Positions 35,090-43,319 of a stretch of 64,000 nt of DNA are shown in pieces. A program made the position numbers and the translations under genes. The stretch comes from Actinokineospora baliensis. GTDB lineage: Bacteria; Actinomycetota; Actinomycetes; Mycobacteriales; Pseudonocardiaceae. Location: contig NZ_JAFBCK010000001.1 of assembly GCF_016907695.1 (NCBI RefSeq), forward strand, positions 4,948,001 to 5,012,000, in the 5' to 3' direction. Each line of letters begins with the position of its first letter. Position 1 is the stretch's first letter. Below the pieces are notes generated by a model that searched no databases, was not told where the DNA came from, and saw nothing but the letters and a program-made list of their open reading frames with translations.

Positions 35090-36226
35090 ATGCAGATCGA
35101 CCTGTTCAACGAGATCCAGAACCCGCGGCCGTGGACCGAGGGGCACGAGCAGCTCCGCTTCACCGAGGCCATCGAGCAGGCCGTGCTCGCCGATGAACTC
35201 GGGTACGGGTGCTGGTGGCAGGTGGAGCACCACGGGGCGGGGGAGTTCAGCCTGTCCTCGGCGCCGGAGATGATGTTGGCGGCGTTGTCGCAGCGGACCA
35301 GCCGGATCCGGTTGGGGCACGCGGCGGTGTTGGCGCCCGCGCGGTTCAACAACCCGATCCGGGTCGCGGAGCGGGCGGCCACGCTCGACCACCTCAGCGG
35401 CGGTCGGGTCGAGCTGGGCATGACCCGGTCGACGATCCCGGAGTGGCGGTTGTTCGGCGTCGACCCGGACGAGGTGCGGGCGCAGACGCAGGAGGCGTTC
35501 GAGACGGTGCCGCGGCTGTGGACGTCGGACGAGGGGGTGTCGATCTCGCCGAAGCCGCTGCAGCGGCCGCATCCGCCCCTCTGGCAGGCGGCCGCGAGCC
35601 CGGCGTCGTTCGAGGAAGCGGGCCGCCGCGGGGTCGGGGTGCTAGGGACGACGATGTGGGAGTCGCTGGAACGGGCCGGGCGGTTGATCGAGCTGTACCG
35701 GGCGGCCGCCGAGCGGTGCGTGGACCCGGTCGGGGCGTTCGTCAACAACCAGGTCGCCTTCTTCACCTTCGTCCACTGCGCCGACACCGACGAGGAAGCC
35801 ATGCGCAACGGTGCCGCCGCGGCCGCCGCCTGGTACACCGTGACCGCGTTGACGTTCTTCGAAGCCGCCACCGAGTTCGTCCGCCAGTCCGCCCGCCACG
35901 AGGCGATCGCCACCGCCCCTGACGGCGGCGGCCTCACCGGCGACTTCATCCGCGGCGAGTCCCACAACATCCCCACCGAGGCCAACCTCCTCATCGCCAA
36001 GGTCCTACGCGGCGAACCAGTCCCCGACGACGAGATCTTCACCGTCCTCAGCGCCCAAGACTCCCTGATCGTCGGCAGCCCGGAAACCTGCCGCCGCAAA
36101 CTGCGCGCCTACGCCGACCTCGGCATCGACCGGATGATGTGCCTGCAACAGATCGGCGGCATCCCGCACGAGAAGGTGCTCAAGAGCATCCGCCTGATCG
36201 GAGACCTCATCCCCGACCTCGCTTGA
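35090..36226 (+). CDS. Luciferase-like (LLM class) flavin-dependent oxidoreductase
   Basis: A 378-residue bacterial-luciferase-like monooxygenase (FMN/F420 TIM barrel). Typical patterns are LGYGCWWQVEHHG near residue 37, LSGGRVELGMTRS near 105, and a C-terminal helix with DLGIDRMMCLQQIGG. ATG 35090 has GGAGG eight bases upstream. Its partner reductase and substrate are not visible in the neighbourhood. Confidence 0.85.
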   Translation: MQIDLFNEIQNPRPWTEGHEQLRFTEAIEQAVLADELGYGCWWQVEHHGAGEFSLSSAPEMMLAALSQRTSRIRLGHAAVLAPARFNNPIRVAERAATLDHLSGGRVELGMTRSTIPEWRLFGVDPDEVRAQTQEAFETVPRLWTSDEGVSISPKPLQRPHPPLWQAAASPASFEEAGRRGVGVLGTTMWESLERAGRLIELYRAAAERCVDPVGAFVNNQVAFFTFVHCADTDEEAMRNGAAAAAAWYTVTALTFFEAATEFVRQSARHEAIATAPDGGGLTGDFIRGESHNIPTEANLLIAKVLRGEPVPDDEIFTVLSAQDSLIVGSPETCRRKLRAYADLGIDRMMCLQQIGGIPHEKVLKSIRLIGDLIPDLA

Positions 36227-36245
36227 GATAGGCAGTCTCAACGGG

Positions 36246-36884
36246 GTGGGGTCGACGCACACGCAGGGAGAACCGGAGTCGGTGCTGACCCGGGACGGCC
36301 GCACGGTGTTCGCCATGCACCGCCCGGGATCAGGGCCGGTGACGGTCGTGTTCGAGAGCGGCTTGGCGGCCAACCGGTCGTGGTGGGCGCTGGTCCAGGA
36401 GTTGGTCGCGGCGCCGTCCGTCGTCGATGGTGTCGGGTTCGTCAATGGCTTGTCTGTTAGGGGATATGACCCTGCGAGAGCTCGAGCCTTCGTCGTTGGG
36501 GCCGGGGGTGCGGGGGCGGCCGCGGTGCTTGCGGCCGGGGCGGAATTGGTGGGGCTCGTGGATGTGGACCAGGGACGCGCGGCTGGCGTGGTCAGCCACC
36601 TCGACGAGCACTGGCCGGGGCGGGCTGCTGTTGGCGCGGCTTTCGGTCACGCGGGTCTTGTGGTGAATGCGACGCCGCTCGGGATGCGCTCGGTCGATCC
36701 GCTTCCGTTTGACCCCAACGAGTTGGCGTCGCATGCTGTGGTGGCGGACATCATCATGCGCCCGAAGGGGACCCCGCTGCTGCGCGCCGCAGCGGAGGCG
36801 GGCTACCGGGTTCACCACGGGCACCACATGCTTGATGAGCAGATCCCGCTCTATCGGGACTTCTTCTGCTTGTCCCCGGCCTGA
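36246..36884 (+). pseudogene. Chimeric remnant: alpha/beta-hydrolase start fused to shikimate-dehydrogenase-like end
   Basis: One open frame joins two unrelated parts. Residues 13-55 (TRDGRTVFAMHRPGSGPVTV then ESGLAANRSWWALV) look like the N-terminus of an alpha/beta hydrolase and stop before any nucleophile. From about residue 58 the sequence is the C-terminal half of a shikimate-dehydrogenase-like protein (VDGVGFVNGL, then VVGAGGAGAAAVLA, VNATPLGM, ADIIMRPKGTPLL), without the substrate-binding N-terminal domain. The simplest explanation is an in-frame deletion between two former neighbours. The 3' end overlaps the next gene by 34 bases. A working chimera is possible but unlikely. Confidence 0.65.
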
Positions 36885-37630
36885 AGGAGGGCGGCTGTCC
36901 GCTCGTCGGCGGGGAGGAAGGCCTCCAGGCGCAGCTCGGCGACCGTTACGTCCAGTGCGGTCGCGAAGTGGGTCAGTGTGGTGAGGAGGTGGAGTTCGCC
37001 CGCCTGGGTCCGGAGGCGGAGTGGGCTGGCGAAGCCGAGGTGTGCGGGGGACACGGGGCGGGCGGGGGCGTAGTCGGCGAGTTCGGTGATCAAGGCGTCG
37101 AGGGTGGGGTCCGGGGTTCGGGCGGCCTGAGCGCGGAGGGCGTCGACCACGTGGCAGGACCACTCGTCGAAGTTGATGATCTGGGGCGCTAGGCCGCGCG
37201 GGTGGAGCAGGAGGCGGGGGATGTTGACCGGCGGTTCCCTCAGGTCGGGGGCGACGTCGGAGGTGAGGGTGTGGAAGGCGGAGTTGGCGGAGACCAGGGT
37301 GCCGTGCCGGTCCACGACGATGGCGGGGTACGGATTGTGGGCGCTGATCACCTGCTCGACGGCCGCGCGGACCGGGCTCAGGCGGGTGTCGTCCCAGGGG
37401 GTCTCGGGGTAGGCCGGGGCGTACCCGGCGGTCAGTAGGAGGGCGTTGCGCTCCCGCAGCGGGACGTCGAGGGACTCGGCCAGCCGGATGACCATCGTCC
37501 GGCCGGGGGTGGAGCGGCCGCTCTCGATGAAGCTGACGTGCCGTTGGGTGGTACCGGCGCGCAACGCCAGTTCGATCTGGCTGACCTTCCGGCGTAGCCG
37601 CCAGGTGCGCAGGTCGTCGGCGATGGACAC
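36851..37630 (-). CDS. HTH (XRE) regulator with MmyB-like ligand domain
   Basis: A 259-residue regulator. The HTH is at residues 5-60 (RTWRLRRKVSQIELALRAGT), followed by a PAS-like domain of the MmyB type with YPAIVVDRHGTLVSANSAFH and FDEWSCHVV. MmyB-like regulators in actinomycetes often control antibiotic or fatty-acid-linked genes. GTG 37630 gives the expected short N-terminus. It is divergent from the NTF2-like gene at 37739, a likely target, and overlaps the chimeric remnant at its 3' end. Confidence 0.82.
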   Translation of the reverse strand: MSIADDLRTWRLRRKVSQIELALRAGTTQRHVSFIESGRSTPGRTMVIRLAESLDVPLRERNALLLTAGYAPAYPETPWDDTRLSPVRAAVEQVISAHNPYPAIVVDRHGTLVSANSAFHTLTSDVAPDLREPPVNIPRLLLHPRGLAPQIINFDEWSCHVVDALRAQAARTPDPTLDALITELADYAPARPVSPAHLGFASPLRLRTQAGELHLLTTLTHFATALDVTVAELRLEAFLPADERTAALLQAGDKQKKSR

Positions 37631-37738
37631 GTGTCCTGTGTAGCCGATCGGGTGCGGCTCGGCTATTCCCCGCCGGGAATTGCCGTGCCACCCCGCCCAC
37701 CGGCACCGTTGCCGCACACACCGACCCCAGGAGGAACC

Positions 37739-38149
37739 ATGTCCGATCCCCTCGAGCTCGCCGACCGCTACGTCGCGGTGTGGAACGAGCCGGACGGCAC
37801 TGCGCGCCGGGTAGCAGTAGGCGAATTGTGGGCTGCCGACGGTCGGCACATCCTGCAGCCACCGCAGGAAGTCCTGAAGGCCGCCGCTGACCTGGGCCTG
37901 ACTACAACCTTCGAAGCCCACGGCCACACGGAACTGGAACACCGCGTCCGCCTCGCTTACGAGGAGTTCGTCGCTCCAGGGACGTACTCCTTCCGCCGCC
38001 GCGACGACGTCACGAAGCTGCGGGACGCGGTGAAGTTCACGTGGGAGATGGTCGCCGCCAGTGGCGAGGTCGCGGGCGTCGGGACGGAGTTCCTGCTGCT
38101 GGACGTGACCGGCAAGATCGTTGCGGACTACCAGTTCATCGAGGGTTGA
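37739..38149 (+). CDS. NTF2/SnoaL-like small protein
   Basis: A 136-residue protein with the NTF2-like fold pattern: an N-terminal helix LADRYVAVWNEPD, then paired strands ending VTGKIVADYQFIEG. Members include isomerases, hydrolases and ligand carriers. ATG 37739 has AGGAGG directly upstream. It is divergent from the MmyB-type regulator and overlaps the end of the methyltransferase gene by 14 bases. Substrate unknown. Confidence 0.75.
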   Translation: MSDPLELADRYVAVWNEPDGTARRVAVGELWAADGRHILQPPQEVLKAAADLGLTTTFEAHGHTELEHRVRLAYEEFVAPGTYSFRRRDDVTKLRDAVKFTWEMVAASGEVAGVGTEFLLLDVTGKIVADYQFIEG

Positions 38150-38897
38150 TTGCCGAGCAGCGGTAGCGGAGAACGCAGGTCTGCAGGGGGAGGGTGAACT
38201 CGCCATCAGCGGTTTCTGGTGTGGTGGCGAGGAATGTGCGGATTCGACTGAGGGCGGCTTGTCGTTGCTCGTCGTCCATCACGAGCATGCCTGCCCGAGT
38301 CCCGAGCGTGGCGACGAGGGAGTCCGCGGTGCGGCGTTGGGAGTGCGGGAACTCGGCCCGCTCCAACGAGTCGAACAGGTCCCGGGGGATCGCTAGGCCC
38401 GCAGCCTCCCTGTGCCAACTGGCGGGCGTGTCGCGCGGTCCGATCGCGGCAGCCCCGCTGACCCGCGCCAATCCGGCGACCCACGAGACCCGGTCGTCGA
38501 CGGTGTTCCACAGGCCTGCCACGACGCCGCCGGGGGCCAAGACCCGCGCGATCTCCGGCCCAGCGACCGCCATGTCGAACCAGTGCATGGCATTCCCCGC
38601 GAGCACAGCGTCCACAGAGGAATCAGGCAGCGGGATCGCCTCCGCGCTGCCCGAAAGCGCGCGGACACCCGGTAATGCGAGTTCGCCCAGCATCGCCGGG
38701 TCCGGCTCGACTGCGGTGACATCGACGCCGAGGGAGGCGAGCACAGCTGTGAGTTTGCCGGTGCCTGCGCCGAGGTCGAGTACGCGCGAGCCGGGGGCGA
38801 GCTCCAGTGCCCACTCGACAGCGGCTCGCGCGTAGTCCGGGCGGTGCTCGGCGTACGCGGCGGCTGCTGACCCGAAGGACGAGGCGTGTTGATCCAC
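38136..38897 (-). CDS. Class I SAM-dependent methyltransferase
   Basis: A 253-residue methyltransferase with SAM motif I VLDLGAGTGKL at residues 39-49, motif II VEPDPAML, and motif IV with GNAMHWFD. The layout resembles the UbiE/Tam (Methyltransf_11) group that includes trans-aconitate-type enzymes. The start is GTG 38897. It shares a strand and a 9-base gap with the LysR gene. Substrate unknown. Confidence 0.85.
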   Translation of the reverse strand: MDQHASSFGSAAAAYAEHRPDYARAAVEWALELAPGSRVLDLGAGTGKLTAVLASLGVDVTAVEPDPAMLGELALPGVRALSGSAEAIPLPDSSVDAVLAGNAMHWFDMAVAGPEIARVLAPGGVVAGLWNTVDDRVSWVAGLARVSGAAAIGPRDTPASWHREAAGLAIPRDLFDSLERAEFPHSQRRTADSLVATLGTRAGMLVMDDEQRQAALSRIRTFLATTPETADGEFTLPLQTCVLRYRCSAINPR

Positions 38898-38906
38898 ACC
38901 TCGAAG

Positions 38907-39755
38907 CTACGCGGACGCGGCCGGATGCGCGATCAAGGTGCCGGAGGCGGTCACGGCGGCTTGGACGAGTGCGGCCAGGTGGCGTGACTTGGCCTCCGGC
39001 GGCCAGGCGATGGCGAGGGTGGAGGTGGGGGCGTCGGTCACGGCGACGGCGGTCAGGTCGTTGCGGAGGTGGCGTCGGGTGGAGGCGGGGAGCATGGCAA
39101 TTGTGCGGCCCAACGAGATGAGTTGCATGAGTTGAGCCGCGTCGCGCACCAGTGGGCCGCCGTTGGGTGGCGAGCTGGGCCAGCGCGGGAACTGCTCGCC
39201 GCTGAGGTCGGCCATGGTGATGGATTCGCGGTCGGCGAGGCGGTGGGTGCGGGGGAGGATCGCCACGTCCGGCTCGGTCAGCAGCTCCTCGAAGTCGAAA
39301 CCCTCGGTGTCCTCGTGCGGGAACCGCAGCAGCGCCGCGTCCGCCTCGCCTTCGCGCACAAGCACCGCCTGCTCACCGATACCGCCGATGCGGACCTCCA
39401 CCTCCACCGCCCCGGGAGTCGCCGCGTACTCGGCGAGGATCTTCTCCAGCAGGTCGCCGTCGCTGTGGGGTTTCATCGCAAGCACCAGGCGCGGGCTACC
39501 TGCTCGCTGAGCCCGGCATTGGGCGGCCTTGAGCGCGGTCAACGCGCGCTTTCCCTCGTGCAGTAACACTTCTCCCGCCGCGGTCAGCGCCACGGCACGG
39601 CTCGTGCGAGTGAGCAGGGCGACGCCCATGCGGCGTTCGAGCTGCTGGATGGTGCGCGACAACGGCGGTTGCGCGATGCCCAGCCGCAGCGCCGCCCGGC
39701 CGAAGTTCAGCTCCTCGGCCACCGCGACGAAGTACCGCAACTCCCGTGAATCCAT
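38907..39755 (-). CDS. LysR family regulator
   Basis: A 282-residue LysR regulator. The HTH lies in residues 1-60 (FGRAALRLGIAQPPLSRTIQ), followed by the periplasmic-binding-like effector domain. It is divergent from the short-chain dehydrogenase gene with a 69-base shared promoter, the classical LysR arrangement, so that gene is its likely target. The methyltransferase gene behind it may be co-transcribed. Confidence 0.9.
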   Translation of the reverse strand: MDSRELRYFVAVAEELNFGRAALRLGIAQPPLSRTIQQLERRMGVALLTRTSRAVALTAAGEVLLHEGKRALTALKAAQCRAQRAGSPRLVLAMKPHSDGDLLEKILAEYAATPGAVEVEVRIGGIGEQAVLVREGEADAALLRFPHEDTEGFDFEELLTEPDVAILPRTHRLADRESITMADLSGEQFPRWPSSPPNGGPLVRDAAQLMQLISLGRTIAMLPASTRRHLRNDLTAVAVTDAPTSTLAIAWPPEAKSRHLAALVQAAVTASGTLIAHPAASA

Positions 39756-39824
39756 ACCTCCAGGGTATCAATTCGTACTCAGCGGGTCTTGGACCGCGCG
39801 CTGACCAGCGACGACAGTGGTGGC

Positions 39825-40499
39825 ATGACCACAGCACTGGTGACCGGGGCCAACAAGGGGATCGGTCTGGAAATCGTGAAGGGCCTCGTCGACCGCGGGC
39901 TGACCGTGTACCTCGGCGCGCGCGACCCCGAGCGGGGCGAGCGGGCCGCGGCGAGCAGCGGCGCCCGGTTCGTCCAGTTGGACGTGACCGACCCGACCTC
40001 GATCGCGCGGGCGGCTGCGGGCCTCGACCGGCTCGACATCCTGATCAACAACGCGGGCATCTCCGGCGGGCGGAGGAACGCCCCGGGCGAGGCCGACCTC
40101 GCGGCGGTACGGGAAGTGTTCGACACCAACGTCTTCGGCGTCATCGCCGTCACCGACGCGATGCTGCCGCTGCTGCGGGCTTCGGAGAGCGGCCGCATCG
40201 TCAACATGTCCAGCGTCGTCGGGTCCCTGGCAGGGATCGCGACCAGCACCTCGCCCAACTCCCTGGCCTACGTCCCGTCCAAGTCGGCCCTCAACGCCGT
40301 CACCGCGCTCTACGCCAAGGCCGAGCCGACCCTCAAGGTCAACGCCGCCTGCCCCGGCTACTGCGCCACCGACCTCAACAACCACGCTGGCCACCGCACT
40401 GCCGTTGAAGGTGCCGCCATCGCCATCCACCTGGCCACCCTCGACAACGACGGCCCCACCGGCGGCTTCTTCAACGACGAGGGCCCTGTGGCGTGGTGA
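39825..40499 (+). CDS. Short-chain dehydrogenase/reductase
   Basis: A 224-residue SDR. The cofactor motif TGANKGIG is at 7-14, N-N-A-G near 79, and the catalytic Ser-Tyr-Lys set appears as NMSSVVG, then AYVPSK. It resembles plant-type carbonyl reductase-like SDRs (CBR1 group) that use NADPH. It is divergent from the LysR regulator. ATG 39825 was preferred to earlier codons that fall in the promoter region. Confidence 0.88.
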   Translation: MTTALVTGANKGIGLEIVKGLVDRGLTVYLGARDPERGERAAASSGARFVQLDVTDPTSIARAAAGLDRLDILINNAGISGGRRNAPGEADLAAVREVFDTNVFGVIAVTDAMLPLLRASESGRIVNMSSVVGSLAGIATSTSPNSLAYVPSKSALNAVTALYAKAEPTLKVNAACPGYCATDLNNHAGHRTAVEGAAIAIHLATLDNDGPTGGFFNDEGPVAW

Positions 40500-40601
40500 G
40501 GGCCTTGCCCACCCTGAAAGCCGGAAAATGACCTGCTCCGATGGAGTGTATTGGGTGTGCCGGTGGGAGGAATGCCGCTCCGAGGGCTCTAGCGTGCCCG
40601 C

Positions 40602-41561
40602 ATGAGTAGTTACGCATCGGCCGCGTACCGGGAGTTGGGCGCGACACTGCGGCGGATCCGAGAGCAGGCCGGGATCACCGGCAACGAGCTCGCCATCAGG
40701 CTCGGCCTGCCCCCGACGACGATCTCCCGGATGGAGACCGGACGGCGGGTGTCGACCACCACGGACGTGATCCAGTATGTGATGCCGTGCGGGATGACCT
40801 TCGGCGCGGCGCAGCCGTTGATCGAGTTCACCAGGCTGGCCGAGCGCAGGCAGGGCTACCACCTGTCCGACCAGAGCATCGGTGGCTCGCTCCAGTCCCT
40901 GATCTTCCACGAGTCCATCGCCGAGACTTCGGTGATCTACGAACCGCAAGTGGTGCACGGACTGCTGCAGACACCCGAGTACGCGCGAGCCATGGTCACC
41001 GCCGTGAACTCGGACTTCACGGAGGATCAGGTGGATGGTGTGGTTCGCACTCGAATGGAGCGCAGTCGCGTCCTAGCCCTGCCCGAGCCCGCTCGATTCA
41101 CCTTCTTCCTCCACGAGAACGCACTGCGGCTGCCGGTGCTGCCCGCCGAAGTCATGTCGGAGCAACTGCTCCACTTGGTGCTGGTGGCCAGCTCGGACAA
41201 CGTTTCGGTCAGGGTGGTGCCGAGTGGCTTCGGGGGGCGCTCCACCTTCGGTGGAGCGTTCCACCTGATGGAGTTCCGGCAGTATTCGCCGATCGCCTAC
41301 CTGGACAACCTGGGTGGTGGCGGTCTGATCCTCGATGAACCTGCCTATGTGCAGAGCTACTACGAGTTGATGATCAGGCTCGATGACGTTGCGCTGGATG
41401 AGGGACAATCTCGGGTGTTCGTGGCCGACTTGGCCGACGAATACGACCGAGGGAGTCAACCGGATGGCACGGATGCCATGGCGCAAGAGCAGCTTCAGCG
41501 GGGGATCGGGGTCGAGTTGTGTCGAGGCCGCGTGGTCGGGCCCTCGGGTGCTGGTCCGTGA
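40602..41561 (+). CDS. HTH (XRE) regulator with DUF5753, WhiJ-type
   Basis: A 319-residue regulator. The HTH is at residues 10-65 (RRIREQAGITGNELAIRLGL) and a DUF5753 domain occupies about 90-275 (YEPQVVHGLLQTPEYARAM, later VADLADEYDR). In actinomycetes this family is paired with a small DUF397 protein and often an anti-sigma-like ATPase, as here. Unusually the frame runs about 32 codons past the normal family end and overlaps the DUF397 gene by 98 bases; a lost stop or a shifted frame is likely. Confidence 0.85.
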   Translation: MSSYASAAYRELGATLRRIREQAGITGNELAIRLGLPPTTISRMETGRRVSTTTDVIQYVMPCGMTFGAAQPLIEFTRLAERRQGYHLSDQSIGGSLQSLIFHESIAETSVIYEPQVVHGLLQTPEYARAMVTAVNSDFTEDQVDGVVRTRMERSRVLALPEPARFTFFLHENALRLPVLPAEVMSEQLLHLVLVASSDNVSVRVVPSGFGGRSTFGGAFHLMEFRQYSPIAYLDNLGGGGLILDEPAYVQSYYELMIRLDDVALDEGQSRVFVADLADEYDRGSQPDGTDAMAQEQLQRGIGVELCRGRVVGPSGAGP

Positions 41562-41655
41562 CTCCAAGAACCCTGCCGGTCCAGTGCTGACCCTCCCCGT
41601 CACCGCCTGGCTGCCGCTCGTTGCCGGGGGTGGGACCTCGACAAACCAGGCATAG
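41464..41655 (+). CDS. DUF397 small protein
   Basis: A 63-residue DUF397 protein with the family pattern WRKSSFSGG, S-C-V-E-A-A and VLVRDSKNP. It is the usual partner of HTH/DUF5753 regulators, which it may bind and antagonise, as reported for Scr1/Scr2 in Streptomyces. ATG 41464 lies inside the end of the upstream gene in another frame. Confidence 0.82.
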   Translation: MARMPWRKSSFSGGSGSSCVEAAWSGPRVLVRDSKNPAGPVLTLPVTAWLPLVAGGGTSTNQA

Positions 41656-41684
41656 GCGGCGTTGGGCTGGGTACACGGGCGGAC

Positions 41685-42137
41685 GTGGCTGTTGGTGATG
41701 GGGCTGGTGCCGTCTTGCGGGTGGAGGTCACCGCGCACGTCCAAGACGTGGGAGTGGTCCGTGCGGCACTTCGCGCCTGGCTGACGGCCCGTCACCTGCC
41801 CCCGCAGCGGGTGGAGGACATCCTGCTCGCAGTCGACGAGGCCGTCACCAACAGCGTCGAACACGCTTACCGGGGTGGCACCCCAGGCCCCGTGGTGCTC
41901 ACCGCCATGACCGGGTCCGCCGACAGTTCGGTGGTGCGGGTCGCGGTGGCCGACCGGGGGCAGTGGCGTCCGCCGGTACCCCCCGACCGTGCCGTACCCG
42001 CCCGGGGGCGGGGCTTGGCGATCATCCAGGCCATCGCCGCCCAGGTCCGCATCGACCACGGCACCCCCGGCACGACCACGACCATCGACTTCGCCACCCA
42101 CCCGGTCGACGTCGAGTGCGGTACGGCCGTGGGCTAG
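41685..42137 (+). CDS. Anti-sigma-like ATP-binding protein (HATPase, RsbW type)
   Basis: A 150-residue GHKL ATPase. The N-box is VDEAVTNSVEHAY near residue 50 and a G-box RGRGLAIIQAIA is near 108. Such proteins phosphorylate STAS anti-anti-sigma factors or bind sigma factors. With the upstream HTH/DUF5753 and DUF397 genes it reproduces the WhiJ/AbaA-type set of Streptomyces. It also converges with a 4-base overlap on a STAS gene, a potential partner. Confidence 0.82.
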   Translation: MAVGDGAGAVLRVEVTAHVQDVGVVRAALRAWLTARHLPPQRVEDILLAVDEAVTNSVEHAYRGGTPGPVVLTAMTGSADSSVVRVAVADRGQWRPPVPPDRAVPARGRGLAIIQAIAAQVRIDHGTPGTTTTIDFATHPVDVECGTAVG

Positions 42138-42511
42138 CGGCGGGTGCGGGCGAGCACCCCGTCCAGGGTGCTGTCGATCGGGAAGACCTGCTTCATCCCT
42201 GCCACTTCAAGGGCGCGGGCCACGATCCCGCCCGGCCGGGCCACCACACCGAACGCGACCCCCACCGCCGCGGCGTCGTCGCGGGACTCGATGAGGCGGG
42301 TCATGCCGATGGACCCGAGGAACGTCACCCGACCCAGATCGGCCACCAACACCGGCGTCGAGGTCTTGCTCGCCTCGGTCAACCCCGTCTCCAGGCCGGT
42401 ACGCAGCACGGCCTCGGTGGACAGGTCGAGGTCGCCCTCCACCTCCACCACCACGACGCGCCCGTCCGCGCGCCGCACGTTCGTCCGTGTTCCCGGCACA
42501 AGCCACCTCAA
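42134..42511 (-). CDS. STAS-domain anti-anti-sigma factor-like protein
   Basis: A 125-residue STAS protein (VVEVEGDLDLSTEAVLRTGL). The phosphorylation segment reads VTFLGSIGM, where typical anti-anti-sigma factors have D-S-S-G; one serine remains. It is a plausible partner of the convergent RsbW-like gene. The start is GTG or ATG near 42511. Confidence 0.82.
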   Translation of the reverse strand: MRWLVPGTRTNVRRADGRVVVVEVEGDLDLSTEAVLRTGLETGLTEASKTSTPVLVADLGRVTFLGSIGMTRLIESRDDAAAVGVAFGVVARPGGIVARALEVAGMKQVFPIDSTLDGVLARTRR

Positions 42512-42652
42512 ATCCGAAGTGCCCTCACGGTAGCGGTCCCGACGATCTACCGCTCAACCCCCCGGCGGCGAACACGGTTCGGTCCCACAGGCTGAACACC
42601 GAACAGAGGCGTGCCCAGGCGCACTGAGGCCGTAGCCAGAGAGATTGACATC

Positions 42653-42698
42653 CTTACGCCGTAAGTGTTGTACTTACGGCGTAAGTTTACGTCGTAAG
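42653..42698. promoter_or_regulatory. Inverted-repeat operator upstream of the DUF4386-like gene
   Basis: A perfect inverted repeat with 14-base arms (42653-42666 and 42672-42685; arm CTTACGCCGTAAGT) around a 5-base loop, followed by a third related site TTTACGTCGTAAG at 42686-42698. Each half is itself a near-palindrome TTACGNCGTAA, typical of TetR-type operators. It ends 14 bases before the start codon. Confidence 0.7.
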
Positions 42699-42712
42699 AG
42701 AGGGGGGATCCG

Positions 42713-43282
42713 ATGTCCCTGCGCACGACCGCGGTGCTGGTGGGCCTGCTGTTCCTGACGTCAACGGCCGCTTTCGCGGTCGGGAGCGCCTCGATGGGCA
42801 CGGCCCTCGGCGACGCGCTGGTGGCCTACACGGGGCTGGCGGTCGCGGGCATCGGCCTCGCCCTGTTCCCCGTGCTCAAGCCGCACGGCCAGGGCCTCGC
42901 CACCGCCTACGCCCTTCTGCGCTCGGTTGAGTGCTTGGCCCTGCTGGCCTTCGCGACCTTCGTCGGGGCGGTGGCGAACTACGACCTCGTCGTCTACACG
43001 CTGTCGGGCCTCGGCGGTCTCGCGCTGTCTGTCCTGCTCGTGCGCTCCCGGCTCGTCCCGCGGTGGCTGGCGCTGACGGGGGTCGTCGGCTACGCGTCGC
43101 TGCTGGCGGGGGTGGTGAGCGAAGCGGTCGGTCTGTCCGAATTGGACTCCGGGATCGGCATGGCGTTCTACGTCCCCGGCGGTGTGTTCGAGCTGGTGCT
43201 GCCGATCTTGTTGCTGGTGAAGGGTTTCCGCCGGGTGGAGCCGGTCGGGGCAATCGCGATTGATCCGATTCCGGCCAGATAG
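42713..43282 (+). CDS. DUF4386-like membrane protein
   Basis: A 189-residue protein with six hydrophobic helices, first LRTTAVLVGLLFLTSTAAFA. It resembles DUF4386 proteins, which are often paired with a TetR regulator; no TetR gene is next to it here. ATG 42713 has GAGGGGGG seven bases upstream. Three operator-like palindromes directly in front suggest tight repression. Function unknown. Confidence 0.72.
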   Translation: MSLRTTAVLVGLLFLTSTAAFAVGSASMGTALGDALVAYTGLAVAGIGLALFPVLKPHGQGLATAYALLRSVECLALLAFATFVGAVANYDLVVYTLSGLGGLALSVLLVRSRLVPRWLALTGVVGYASLLAGVVSEAVGLSELDSGIGMAFYVPGGVFELVLPILLLVKGFRRVEPVGAIAIDPIPAR

Positions 43283-43319
43283 CTTGTGGCGCACCGGGAC
43301 CGGCTGACACGATCGGGCC

